Notes under the pieces: model-generated
The model's input: only the letters and a program-made list of their open reading frames with translations
Databases searched by the model: none
Told to the model about the DNA's origin: nothing
Source: Ferrovibrio sp046297895
GTDB lineage: Bacteria; Pseudomonadota; Alphaproteobacteria; Ferrovibrionales; Ferrovibrionaceae
Length of the DNA: 64,000 nucleotides
NCBI RefSeq assembly: GCF_046297895.1
Contig: NZ_JBKBHC010000005.1
Location: forward strand, 1 to 64,000
Direction: 5' to 3'
In this document: positions 24,610-34,890 of the stretch, piece after piece
Layout of the letters: each line of letters opens with the position of its first letter
How positions within the stretch are numbered: position 1 is the stretch's first letter
Made by a program: the position numbers and the translations under genes

Positions 24610-26675
24610 AATGGGGACTGGGTATTCTGGTCTTACTGGTTGCCGCGGCGGTCATCGCTGTACTGACCATTGATGTGAACCGTTTCAAGCCGCAGATCGT
24701 GGCTGCGGTAGAAGGTGCCACCGGTCGAAAGCTCGAGATTGCGCAGGACATGAAGCTGAGCCTCTGGCCGCTGGGCGTGGGGGTAAAGCAAGTCAGTTTC
24801 GCGAATGCCGACTGGGGCAGTCGACCGCAGATGGCCACAATCAGTGAGTTCACGGCCCAGATCGACCTGTTCGCCCTGATCGGACGGCAGATCAAGATCG
24901 ACCGTCTGGTTCTCGCCGATGTCGATCTATTGCTGGAAAAGAACCGCCAGGGTCAGGCGAACTGGGAGTTTCAGCCTGCCAAGACCGGAGCGCCCGCCGC
25001 CACGTCGGCACAATCAAAAAGTGATTCTAAAGATCGTGGAATCAGTGGTTTACCCGTAATATCGGATGTTTCACTGAAGAATGTGAAGCTGGCTTACCGC
25101 GATGCTCAGAGCGGGGCCAGCAATGACGTGAACCTCAGCGAACTGTCGGTGAAGCAGGCATCAGACGGCTTGCTGGCGACGCGGCTGGCCGCTGTGGTCG
25201 ATGGCAACGAGATCAAGGCAGAGGGCACGCTGGGCAGCCTGGACGATCTGATTGCCCAGACCCGACCATGGCCAATCAAGATGGTGGTCACGGTGCCGGG
25301 GGCCAAGGCCAGTGTGGAAGGCAGCATCGCGCAGCCGATGCAAGCCAAGGGATTGGCGCTAAAAATCGTGGCCGATATTCCCGATCTCGCGGCTCTGTCG
25401 GCAAAGTTCGGTGCTGCGGCCCCAGCCGTACCGGCCAACCTGCAGGCCGATCTGAAGGACCCGGGGCCCAAGCGGTACAGCCTTTCCGGGATTGCCGCCA
25501 AGCTGGGCGATAGCGACCTGGCGGGTAGTGGCGAGATCAATCTGGCCGGTGCACGGCCCGCCTTGAAATTCGACCTCGCCTCGAAGAGCTTCGATGCAAC
25601 CAAGCTGATTCTCAAGGATGCCGGGGCCAAACCTGCGACAACTGGCAGTGGTGGCACACCGGCGCCAGCATCCCAACCGGATGCCAAATCTGATGGGCGG
25701 CTTTTCAGCAACGATCCGCTGCCACTGGATGGCCTGAACGCGGTGGATGCGGTGCTGGCCTACAAAGCCGAACAGTTCAGGGCGCCAGGCCTGGACGTGC
25801 AGGGCCTGACGCTCGACCTCGCGCTCAAGGATGGCGTTTTACAGATCAAACCGATGATCCAGCAGCTTGCCGGCGGCAGCCTGAATGGCGATATCGCACT
25901 GAATGGCAGGGCGAAGACCCTGGCCGTCAAGTTGAATGGCAAGGGCATAATCCTCAGTGAATACCTGCAGAAGGCTGATATCACCGATGTGGTGCGACGC
26001 GGCGGTGCAACAGATCTGGCACTGGATGTGAGCGGACAAGGCGCCAGTCTGCGCCAGCTTATGGCCGCACTGAATGGCAGGCTGGTACTGAACGTGGGCG
26101 AGGGCGAACTCAAGGAGGAGTATGTCCGTGCAACGCTGCCCCGTTTGGCCGATGCGGTCAGTATTCTCGGTCGAGCCACAGCCAAGACCAAGCTGCATTG
26201 TGTGGTCGCCGGCCTCGATATCAAGTCAGGTGTGGTAACGCCCAAAGCCCTGCTGGCCGAGACCGGCAGTCTGACCGTCACCGGCGATGGAACGGTCAAT
26301 CTGGGTACCGAACAGCTCGACATGCGGATCATTCCATCGTCGCGGGATACCGGCCTCGCTGCCGCGCTGCCGCCCGTGCGCGTGCGGGGCATGCTGCTCG
26401 ATCCCAGCTTTGCCCCCGATCCTGCTGCCCTGGCGAAAAGCGTGATTGGTACGGCCGCCGGCATCGCCGCGCTTGGTCCGCTGGCGCTGCTGTCTCCGGC
26501 GCTTGGCTCTGGCGGCGACGATGCCGAGACGGCCTGCGCCAAGGCCGGGGCTCTGGCCGAGGGCCGACCGGTACCGCAATCGTCGAAGCAACCCTCGCAG
26601 CAGCAGCAGCAGCAAGGGCCGGCCAATCCTCTGCAGGATTTGCGCAAGGGGTTGGGCGGATTGCTGGGCCGTTGA
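24597..26675 (+). CDS. AsmA-family protein
   Basis: 692 residues. One N-terminal transmembrane helix (about 5-26, WGLGILVLLVAAAVIAVLTI) is followed by the AsmA signature VNRFKPQIVAAVEGATGRKL and a long beta-rich periplasmic region. AsmA-like proteins are implicated in lipid transport between membranes. A low-complexity end has six glutamines encoded by five CAG and one CAA (26599-26616). GGGAGGTACCAT just upstream supports the start. It overlaps the HAD gene by 13 bases and ends 22 bases before ATP12, an operon position not expected from its function. Confidence 0.9.
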   Translation: MRALKWGLGILVLLVAAAVIAVLTIDVNRFKPQIVAAVEGATGRKLEIAQDMKLSLWPLGVGVKQVSFANADWGSRPQMATISEFTAQIDLFALIGRQIKIDRLVLADVDLLLEKNRQGQANWEFQPAKTGAPAATSAQSKSDSKDRGISGLPVISDVSLKNVKLAYRDAQSGASNDVNLSELSVKQASDGLLATRLAAVVDGNEIKAEGTLGSLDDLIAQTRPWPIKMVVTVPGAKASVEGSIAQPMQAKGLALKIVADIPDLAALSAKFGAAAPAVPANLQADLKDPGPKRYSLSGIAAKLGDSDLAGSGEINLAGARPALKFDLASKSFDATKLILKDAGAKPATTGSGGTPAPASQPDAKSDGRLFSNDPLPLDGLNAVDAVLAYKAEQFRAPGLDVQGLTLDLALKDGVLQIKPMIQQLAGGSLNGDIALNGRAKTLAVKLNGKGIILSEYLQKADITDVVRRGGATDLALDVSGQGASLRQLMAALNGRLVLNVGEGELKEEYVRATLPRLADAVSILGRATAKTKLHCVVAGLDIKSGVVTPKALLAETGSLTVTGDGTVNLGTEQLDMRIIPSSRDTGLAAALPPVRVRGMLLDPSFAPDPAALAKSVIGTAAGIAALGPLALLSPALGSGGDDAETACAKAGALAEGRPVPQSSKQPSQQQQQQGPANPLQDLRKGLGGLLGR

Positions 26676-26697
26676 CGGCCGGCTATAAGCCGGCTTC

Positions 26698-27402
26698 ATG
26701 AAGCGCATATATAAAACCGCCGCGGCGCAAATGCTGCCTGACGGCACAGCCGTCGTTCTGCTGGATGGCCGTCGGCTTAAGACCCCGGCAAAGTCGGATT
26801 TCGTATTGCCGAACCAAGACCTGGCGGAGGCTGTGGCGGCCGAATGGGCAGCCCAGGGCGATGAAGTCAGGCCGCTAGAGATGCCGCTGACCCGCTTATG
26901 CGCCACGGCTATCGACCGGGTAAGGGCCACCCCCGAGCATGCTGCGGAAGAAGTCGTTCGCTATGGCGATACGGATCTGCTGTCCTACCGTGCCGAGGAG
27001 CCGGCCGAACTGGCCGCTCGGCAGGAAAAAGAATGGCAGCCCATGCTGGACTGGTTCCGCGAGCGCTATGATGTCCAGCTCAATGTTACCAGCGGCATTA
27101 TGGCGGTGGCGCAGCCTGCCGAGTTGCGCGCTCGCCTTGAGCGAGCCTGTTCCGCTCTTGATCCCTTCCGGCTGACGGCCCTGCATGCCGCTACCGCGGC
27201 AACTGGCTCGATAGTGCTGGGTCTGGCCCTGCTGGAGGGCAGCATCGATGCGGCTACGGCCCATCGACTCGGTCTGCTCGATGAGTTGTTCCAGGCTGAG
27301 CGGTGGGGTGAAGACGAAGAGGCGAGCATCCGCCGCACCAGCTTGCTCGAGGATCTGCAATCAATCCAACGATTTCTCGTTTTACTGGATAGTAGCCGCT
27401 GA
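26698..27402 (+). CDS. ATP12-family F1-ATPase assembly chaperone
   Basis: 234 residues matching the ATP12 chaperone family, which in mitochondria and alphaproteobacteria assists F1 alpha subunit assembly. The N-terminal IYKTAAAQMLPDGTAVVLLDGRRLKTPA and the internal LRPLEMPLTRLCATAIDRV-type segment (here VRPLEMPLTRLCATAIDRVR) are characteristic. C-terminal helices include ATGSIVLGLALLEGSIDAAT. The presence of ATP12 is itself a good alphaproteobacterial marker. Confidence 0.9.
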   Translation: MKRIYKTAAAQMLPDGTAVVLLDGRRLKTPAKSDFVLPNQDLAEAVAAEWAAQGDEVRPLEMPLTRLCATAIDRVRATPEHAAEEVVRYGDTDLLSYRAEEPAELAARQEKEWQPMLDWFRERYDVQLNVTSGIMAVAQPAELRARLERACSALDPFRLTALHAATAATGSIVLGLALLEGSIDAATAHRLGLLDELFQAERWGEDEEASIRRTSLLEDLQSIQRFLVLLDSSR

Positions 27403-27523
27403 CTGCTCCTCTAAAGGATGCGACGATCCTGTGGATGGCCAGCAACCTTCGCTACCGTACTTCTCGTTGATTCGATATAATCTCAATCCGCTGAGGTAAT
27501 GTCGGCCATCGGGGGGGTCCGGC

Positions 27524-28759
27524 GTGGCAGGTTCTGATCTATCGCAGCGCCAGCGGCCGAAGGTAGGCTATGGCGAATTGCTGGCGACCATCGCCGACCA
27601 TGAGAAATACCGCCAGCGGCTGCCCGGCGGTAAGCGGGCGATATTTCAGTTTCGCGATCTTTCCCATCTGACCATGGCCGGCGTTGATCTCGCTGGCGCC
27701 GATTTCACGGGCTGCAACCTCCAGTCGGTCAATCTTGCTGATACCAACCTGAGCAATGCAGTGCTTTATGGTGCGGATCTTCGCGGCGCGGCCTTGCAGG
27801 GGGCCCGGCTTGACCGGGCCGATCTGCGCGGAGCATCCCTGCGGGGCGCCGATCTGACCGGCGCGCGACTGTTGGATGCTGACATGCGCGATGGCGTCAT
27901 TGCTGAACGTGACAATGCCGGCAGGGTTCACTTGCGCAAACCCGACCACGACGCGGTAGATCTTGGAGGTGCCCGTTTGGTCGCCGCTGATCTGACCGGC
28001 GCCAATCTCACGGGGGTCACGGCCGGCCGTACCGACTTCACGGACGCCATCATGGTGAACTGCCTGCTCACTAGGGCGAACCTAGCGGCGGCAAAGCTTG
28101 AGGGTGCCAATCTGTCCGGCGCGGACCTCTCGGGTGCAAACCTGAAGGATGCACAATTGCGCGGCGCGGTTCTGGTCGGCGTCAATCTTGAGAATGCCGT
28201 AATGGCGGGGGCCGATACCAGCAATGTACTGGATGACAAGCCCCGCGGTCGGCCGTTGGCCGAACTGGGTGTGCCGATCGAGGAGGCTTTCCGGCTGTAC
28301 AAGCTCTGGGTCGAAACCGGCGGCGCCAAGGGGCGGCTGTTCGATTTCAGTCGCCTTGATCTCCGCCAGATCGGTGCTCGGCCGGGTATTGTGCTCACCG
28401 GGGCGGCGCTGGAGGGCGCAATACTGCAGGGGCTCAATCTAGAACGGGCCCTGCTTCAGGGCGCCAAACTGCAGGATGCCGACTTGCGCGACTGCAACCT
28501 GGCTGGCGCCGACCTGCGTGGCGCAAACCTCAGCGGGGCGCTGCTGGTGCGCACTGATCTGCGCGATGCCGATATGCGCCCGCTTGTGCTCGGGGCGGAA
28601 CGTTCTTTCCCAGCCAACCTGACCCGCAGCCTGCTGCGCAGTGCCGATCTGCGCGGCGCCAAGATGCGGTTGGCCTGGCTGGACGAGGCGGATATGAGCC
28701 GCGCTCTATTGGATGGTGCCGATTTGACCGATGCCCGTCTTCCGCAACGGCAAAGCTGA
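27524..28759 (+). CDS. Pentapeptide-repeat protein, 411 aa
   Basis: GTG start with a G-rich binding site upstream. Dozens of A(D/N)LXX repeats predict right-handed quadrilateral beta helices. Three repeat blocks are separated by loops beginning ADMRD/ADMRP. A helical module with the pattern L-x2-I-x2-H-x2-Y-x5-G precedes the first block (ELLATIADHEKYRQRLPGGK). A related one lies in the middle (IEEAFRLYKLWVETGGAKG). No transmembrane segment or catalytic motif is seen. The gene at 59916-60938 shares this plan. The role is unknown; some pentapeptide proteins mimic DNA and bind gyrase, but that is not shown here. Confidence 0.88.
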   Translation: MAGSDLSQRQRPKVGYGELLATIADHEKYRQRLPGGKRAIFQFRDLSHLTMAGVDLAGADFTGCNLQSVNLADTNLSNAVLYGADLRGAALQGARLDRADLRGASLRGADLTGARLLDADMRDGVIAERDNAGRVHLRKPDHDAVDLGGARLVAADLTGANLTGVTAGRTDFTDAIMVNCLLTRANLAAAKLEGANLSGADLSGANLKDAQLRGAVLVGVNLENAVMAGADTSNVLDDKPRGRPLAELGVPIEEAFRLYKLWVETGGAKGRLFDFSRLDLRQIGARPGIVLTGAALEGAILQGLNLERALLQGAKLQDADLRDCNLAGADLRGANLSGALLVRTDLRDADMRPLVLGAERSFPANLTRSLLRSADLRGAKMRLAWLDEADMSRALLDGADLTDARLPQRQS

Positions 28760-28765
28760 TCTGTG

Positions 28766-28798
28766 CTGATATATCAGCCCTGATAAGATATTCTGATA
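28766..28798. repeat. CTGATA repeats upstream of pccB
   Basis: A perfect 12-bp palindrome CTGATATATCAG (28766-28777) is followed by two further CTGATA copies at 28780 and 28793, spaced 13-14 bases. They lie in the 193-base gap before pccB, about 155 bases upstream of its start. This arrangement suggests an operator cluster; the regulator is unknown. Confidence 0.45.
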
Positions 28799-28952
28799 AC
28801 TAGTTCTTTTGCAGTGCAGCGCCGGCTATTTTGCCTCGGCCTGCGATATGCTATGCAGCCCGTCGCAATTGTCACAGCCATGTCATGTGCTGGCCGGGCG
28901 GGTTCCGTCCCGAAGAATAGCTCTTGGGAGGCCCGGTCAACGGGGGAGTTGC

Positions 28953-30485
<1,533 letters not shown>

Positions 30486-30499
30486 GGGTGGCGCGTATC

Positions 30500-32500
30500 A
30501 TGGCAAACAAGCTGTTCGACAAGATCCTGATCGCCAACCGCGGCGAAATCGCCTGTCGCGTCATCAAGACCTGCCGCAAGCTGGGCATCAAGACCGTGGC
30601 GGTCTATTCCGATGCTGACGATGGTGCGTTGCATATGCGCATGGCTGACGAGGCGATCTATATCGGTCCTTCGGCGGCAGCCGAAAGCTATCTGGTCATC
30701 GACAAGATCGTCGCCGCCTGCAAGAAGACCGGTGCCCAAGCGGTGCATCCTGGCTACGGCTTCCTGTCGGAGAACCGCGCCTTCGCAGCGGCACTGAAGG
30801 ATGCCGGGATCGCCTTCATCGGCCCGAATCCCGACGCGATCTACGCCATGGGCGACAAGATCGAGTCCAAGAAACTGGCCAAGCAGGCCGGCGTTTCCAC
30901 GGTGCCGGGTTATCTGGGCGCCATCGCCACCACGGCCGATGCCGTGAAGATCGCCACCGAGATCGGTTTTCCGGTGATGATCAAGGCTTCGGCCGGTGGC
31001 GGCGGCAAGGGCATGCGCATTGCGCGCTCGGCCGATGAAGTCGCGCAGGGTTTCTCTTCGGCCACCAACGAAGCCAAGAACTCCTTCGGCGATGATCGTG
31101 TCTTCATCGAGAAATACATCGAGCAGCCGCGCCATATCGAGATCCAGGTGCTGGGCGACAAGCACGGCAACGTGATCTATCTGGGCGAACGCGAATGCTC
31201 GATTCAGCGTCGCCATCAGAAAGTCATCGAGGAGGCGCCAAGTCCGTTCCTTGACGAGAAGACCCGCAAGGCAATGGGCGAACAGGCCGTCGCCCTGGCC
31301 AAGACGGTGAATTACGACAGCGCAGGTACGGTGGAATTCATCGTCGGCCCTGACCGCAGCTTCTACTTTCTGGAAATGAACACCCGCCTGCAGGTGGAGC
31401 ATCCGGTCACCGAGCTGATCACCGGCATCGACCTGGTCGAGCAAATGATCCGCGTCGCCGCCGGCGAGAAGCTCGGCATTGTGCAGTCGTACGTGAAGCT
31501 CAACGGGTGGGCCGTGGAGGCCCGCATCTATGCGGAAGATCCGCTGCGCGGCTTTCTGCCTTCCACCGGCCGTCTGGTGCGCTGGCGCACCGCGCCTGAG
31601 TCGAACGTCATCCGCAACGATACCGGCGTCGTGGAGGGCAGCGAGATCAGCATGTTCTATGATCCGATGATCTCCAAGCTGTGCAGCTTCGGCAAGGATC
31701 GCGATGAGGCGATTTCCACGCTATCGGCCGCGCTGGACGAGACCTGGATCGCCGGCATCGGCCACAACGTGAATTTCCTCTCGGCCGTGTTGGACCATCC
31801 GCGCTTCCGCGAGGGCCGGCTGTCGACCAATTTCATCGCCGAGGAATGGCCGGCAGGTTATGGCGGCACCGTGCTGCCGGAGGGTCGGCAGAATGCCATG
31901 CTCGCCGTTGCGGCGTTGATGCATATCCGCAACGAATTCCGCGCCCGGCATCTGGGCGGCAAGCTTGGGTTACCGGAATGGGAGCCTGGCGCCGAATGGA
32001 TTGCGGTGCTGAACAAGGTGGAATACCCGCTGCATGTCGCAAATGCCGAGGGCGGGATTGATGTGAAAATCGGGAAAGGCAAAGCGCTGAAGGTGCGTAG
32101 CGACTGGAAGCCCGGACAGCCATTTTTCCGCGGCAGCGTGAATGGTCAGACGATGGTGGCGCGTGTGTCGGCGCGGCCCGACGGCGTCCGCATCGTGCAT
32201 GGCGGCGCAGAGCTGGATATCGCCGTGCGTACGCCGCGGGCAGCTGAACTGGCCCGCCTGATGCCGGAGAAGCTGCCGCCCGACATGTCGAAATTCCTGC
32301 TCTGCCCGATGCCGGGCCTGGTGGTTTCGATCAATGTCGCGGAAGGCGAACCGGTAAAGGCCGGGCAGGCCCTGGCCGTGGTGGAAGCCATGAAGATGGA
32401 AAACGTGCTGCGAGCCGAACGCGACGGCACGGTGAAGAAGGTCAACGCCAAGAAGGGCGACAGCCTCGCCGTTGATCAGGTGATCCTGGAATTCGCCTGA
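30500..32500 (+). CDS. pccA: Propionyl-CoA carboxylase alpha chain (biotin carboxylase/carrier)
   Basis: 666 residues. Biotin carboxylase spans about 1-450 (ILIANRGEIACRVIKTCRKL, ATP-grasp SAGGGGKGMRIA, EMNTRLQVEHPVTE). A linking BT domain follows. The C-terminal biotinyl domain has EAMKMEN with the biotin-accepting Lys at about 632. It lies directly downstream of pccB and is followed by a strong terminator, so pccBA form a two-gene operon. Together they make methylmalonyl-CoA from propionyl-CoA; the mutase is not in the window. Confidence 0.94.
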   Translation: MANKLFDKILIANRGEIACRVIKTCRKLGIKTVAVYSDADDGALHMRMADEAIYIGPSAAAESYLVIDKIVAACKKTGAQAVHPGYGFLSENRAFAAALKDAGIAFIGPNPDAIYAMGDKIESKKLAKQAGVSTVPGYLGAIATTADAVKIATEIGFPVMIKASAGGGGKGMRIARSADEVAQGFSSATNEAKNSFGDDRVFIEKYIEQPRHIEIQVLGDKHGNVIYLGERECSIQRRHQKVIEEAPSPFLDEKTRKAMGEQAVALAKTVNYDSAGTVEFIVGPDRSFYFLEMNTRLQVEHPVTELITGIDLVEQMIRVAAGEKLGIVQSYVKLNGWAVEARIYAEDPLRGFLPSTGRLVRWRTAPESNVIRNDTGVVEGSEISMFYDPMISKLCSFGKDRDEAISTLSAALDETWIAGIGHNVNFLSAVLDHPRFREGRLSTNFIAEEWPAGYGGTVLPEGRQNAMLAVAALMHIRNEFRARHLGGKLGLPEWEPGAEWIAVLNKVEYPLHVANAEGGIDVKIGKGKALKVRSDWKPGQPFFRGSVNGQTMVARVSARPDGVRIVHGGAELDIAVRTPRAAELARLMPEKLPPDMSKFLLCPMPGLVVSINVAEGEPVKAGQALAVVEAMKMENVLRAERDGTVKKVNAKKGDSLAVDQVILEFA

Positions 32501-32526
32501 GCGTTGTATAGTTATTGTGACTGAAC

Positions 32527-32555
32527 AAGGCCCGCCAGAAATGGCGGGCCTTTTC
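32527..32555 (+). terminator. Intrinsic terminator after pccA
   Basis: AAGGCCCGCCA and TGGCGGGCCTT make a perfect 11-bp stem capped by a GAAA tetraloop and followed by T residues. It lies 26 bases after the pccA stop and insulates the chemoreceptor gene. Confidence 0.93.
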
Positions 32556-32649
32556 TGTGCATATCTCGACAAATTCTGCAGATGTCACTCGGCTGTCATG
32601 CTGCACCGCTAAGGCTTGGCACAAACAATAATGACTCCCTGGTTTGTTC

Positions 32650-34884
32650 ATGCGTATTTCCATCGGTCAGCGGATCGGCGCCATTATACTTGGTGCCATT
32701 CTGGCGATCATCGTGGCAGTGGCAGCGGGTCTATATGAACGGCAAGCCATAGCCGGCGTGGAGCGACGGGTGGCAGCAGCCACCGCGATCCAGCTCGCAG
32801 CACTGAACCTAGACAAGCGTTTCATCGTATTGCAGCAGACGGCTGAACGCCTGATAGGTGGTAACGATGCAGCGTTGGCTGTTAGCTTGCCACAGGATTG
32901 GGCTGCTATCGAAGCGGAGCTTGCTGCATTACGTCAGGCCAGGCGTGATAGCGAGATCGGGCCACTGGTCGAACGGCTGGCGCAACAGGCATCGCCGCTC
33001 GGTCCGCTGAATACGCGCATGATTGAAAACCGTCGTGCCGTCGGCTTCGATAATGCTTCCGGCCAGCGCGGTGCCATGCTGCAGGCAGGCCATGCCTTCC
33101 AGAACAAGCTGGAAGAGGTGCGTGGCAAGGCGATAGGCATGACCTTCGATATCGCCAATCAACTGACCATCACGATGCTGCAGATGCGCGGCTTCGAGGT
33201 CGAATATGCCCTGAGCGGCGACCGCACCAAGTTTGAAGCAGACCTTGCCAAGGCATCGGCGGAGTTTCTCGGTATCCTGAAGACGGCGCCCTTTTTCGAT
33301 ACGGTGAAGGAGGAAGTCCGTACCCTGCTGGCGGCTTATATGGATGCCGCGCAGGCATATGCGGCGGCATATGAGGCCCTGAATGCGAGTGCGGCCGAGT
33401 CAGGCCGGATCCGCGAGGCGATTGCCCCCTTGCTGGCCGAGCTTGTGCGCAATGCTGAGACGGCTGAGGCAGCGGCACGGGCACAGGCCGGGGAAACACG
33501 GGAGCGGATTGTTATGATATCCGGCGGTATCACCCTGGCCATGGTTTTTCTGATTGTTCTGGCCAGTATCGTGGTGGCGCGCGGTATCTTGAATCCAATT
33601 CATCGCATGACAACGGCCATGAAGGCATTGGCCGAAGGTAATCTGGATATTGCAAGCCCTGATGCGTCGCGTGGTGACGAGATCGGCGCCATGGCGCGGG
33701 CCTATGAAGTCTTCCGTGGTCACGAGACCGAACGCCGGCAGATGGCCAGTGCCGAGCAGCAGCGCGAACGGGCCCATGCCGCAGAACAGCAGGCCCAGCG
33801 CCAGCGCGAGGCCGCGATGGCCGCCGAGATCGCTGATCTGTCGAAGGCGGTTTCCGACGGCGATCTGGGTCGCCGCCTTGACTTGACCGGCAAGGAGGGC
33901 GACTTCCGCGAGGTCAGTCACAGCATTAACCGGCTTACAGATACGCTGGCCGGCGTGATAAGCGAGTTGTCTGCTGTGCTGCAGGCCTTGGCCCGTGGCG
34001 AGGTTGGGCGCAAAATGCAGGGCGACTATCGCGGCGTGTTCGCCGATCTGAAGCAGGCGGCGAATGCGTTGTCATTGCGGATGGGTGAATTCGCCGGTCG
34101 GCTCGACGCCTCAACCCGCGCGGTCCGCGATGCCTCGGCAGAGATCACCGGCGGCGCCGAGGATCTGGCGCAGCGCACCGAACACCAGGCGGCCTCGCTT
34201 GAAGAGACGGCAGCGGCCATGCATCAGGTGACGGTCACAGTGAAGCAGAATGCCGAAAACGCCCGCGATGCCGACCGGCTGGCCGACGCAGCGCGCCGCA
34301 ATGCCGAACGTGGCGGCGCGGTGGTGACGCAGGTGGTGGAGGCGATGGATCGGATTGCCGGTGGCGCGCGCCGGATTTCCGATATTATGGGGCTTATCGA
34401 CGAAATCGCCTTTCAGACCAACCTGCTGGCGCTGAATGCCGCCGTGGAAGCGGCGCGGGCCGGCGAGGCCGGCAAGGGCTTTGCCGTGGTGGCGCAGGAA
34501 GTGCGCGCCCTGGCCCAGCGTTCGGCGAATGCGGCAAAGGACACCCGCGCCTTGATTGCAACATCGAATTCTGAAGTGAAGGCCGGCACGGGGCTGGCTC
34601 ATGAAGCCGGCGCCAGCCTGGGCGATATCGTCAATTCGATCCGCGAAGTATCTGTCATCGTCGCCGAGATCGCGAATGCCAGCGGGGAGCAGGCCCGTGG
34701 GCTGGAGCAGATCAACACGGCCATCGCCGGCATGGATGATATGACCCAGCGCAATGCCGCGCTGGTGGAGGAAACCCATGCCGCATCCCGCACCCTCAGC
34801 CGGCAGGCGCAGGAACTGGCCGATCTGGTCGGTTTTTTCCGTCTGCGTGTCGAATATGCCGATCTAGCCGCAGCAGCCGAATAG
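32650..34884 (+). CDS. Methyl-accepting chemotaxis protein
   Basis: About 744 residues. TM1 is near 8-28 (IGAIILGAILAIIVAVAAGL) and TM2 near 287-308. Between them lies a helical periplasmic sensor of about 255 residues. A HAMP domain follows TM2, then a long charged helix and further HAMP-like units (VSDGDLGRRLDLTGKEGDFR and ARGEVGRKMQGDYRGVFADL). The signalling tip holds EIAFQTNLLALNAAVEAARA. No C-terminal CheR/CheB-binding pentapeptide is present. The ATG at 32650 is preferred to TTG at 32644, but no good ribosome site is visible. No che genes are nearby. Confidence 0.93.
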   Translation: MRISIGQRIGAIILGAILAIIVAVAAGLYERQAIAGVERRVAAATAIQLAALNLDKRFIVLQQTAERLIGGNDAALAVSLPQDWAAIEAELAALRQARRDSEIGPLVERLAQQASPLGPLNTRMIENRRAVGFDNASGQRGAMLQAGHAFQNKLEEVRGKAIGMTFDIANQLTITMLQMRGFEVEYALSGDRTKFEADLAKASAEFLGILKTAPFFDTVKEEVRTLLAAYMDAAQAYAAAYEALNASAAESGRIREAIAPLLAELVRNAETAEAAARAQAGETRERIVMISGGITLAMVFLIVLASIVVARGILNPIHRMTTAMKALAEGNLDIASPDASRGDEIGAMARAYEVFRGHETERRQMASAEQQRERAHAAEQQAQRQREAAMAAEIADLSKAVSDGDLGRRLDLTGKEGDFREVSHSINRLTDTLAGVISELSAVLQALARGEVGRKMQGDYRGVFADLKQAANALSLRMGEFAGRLDASTRAVRDASAEITGGAEDLAQRTEHQAASLEETAAAMHQVTVTVKQNAENARDADRLADAARRNAERGGAVVTQVVEAMDRIAGGARRISDIMGLIDEIAFQTNLLALNAAVEAARAGEAGKGFAVVAQEVRALAQRSANAAKDTRALIATSNSEVKAGTGLAHEAGASLGDIVNSIREVSVIVAEIANASGEQARGLEQINTAIAGMDDMTQRNAALVEETHAASRTLSRQAQELADLVGFFRLRVEYADLAAAAE

Positions 34885-34890
34885 GCTGAA

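Noticed and set aside
32590..32645. Sigma-54 promoter before the first chemoreceptor (TTGGCACA)
   Set aside because: The -24-like element is present, but no matching TTGC -12 element lies at the required spacing.
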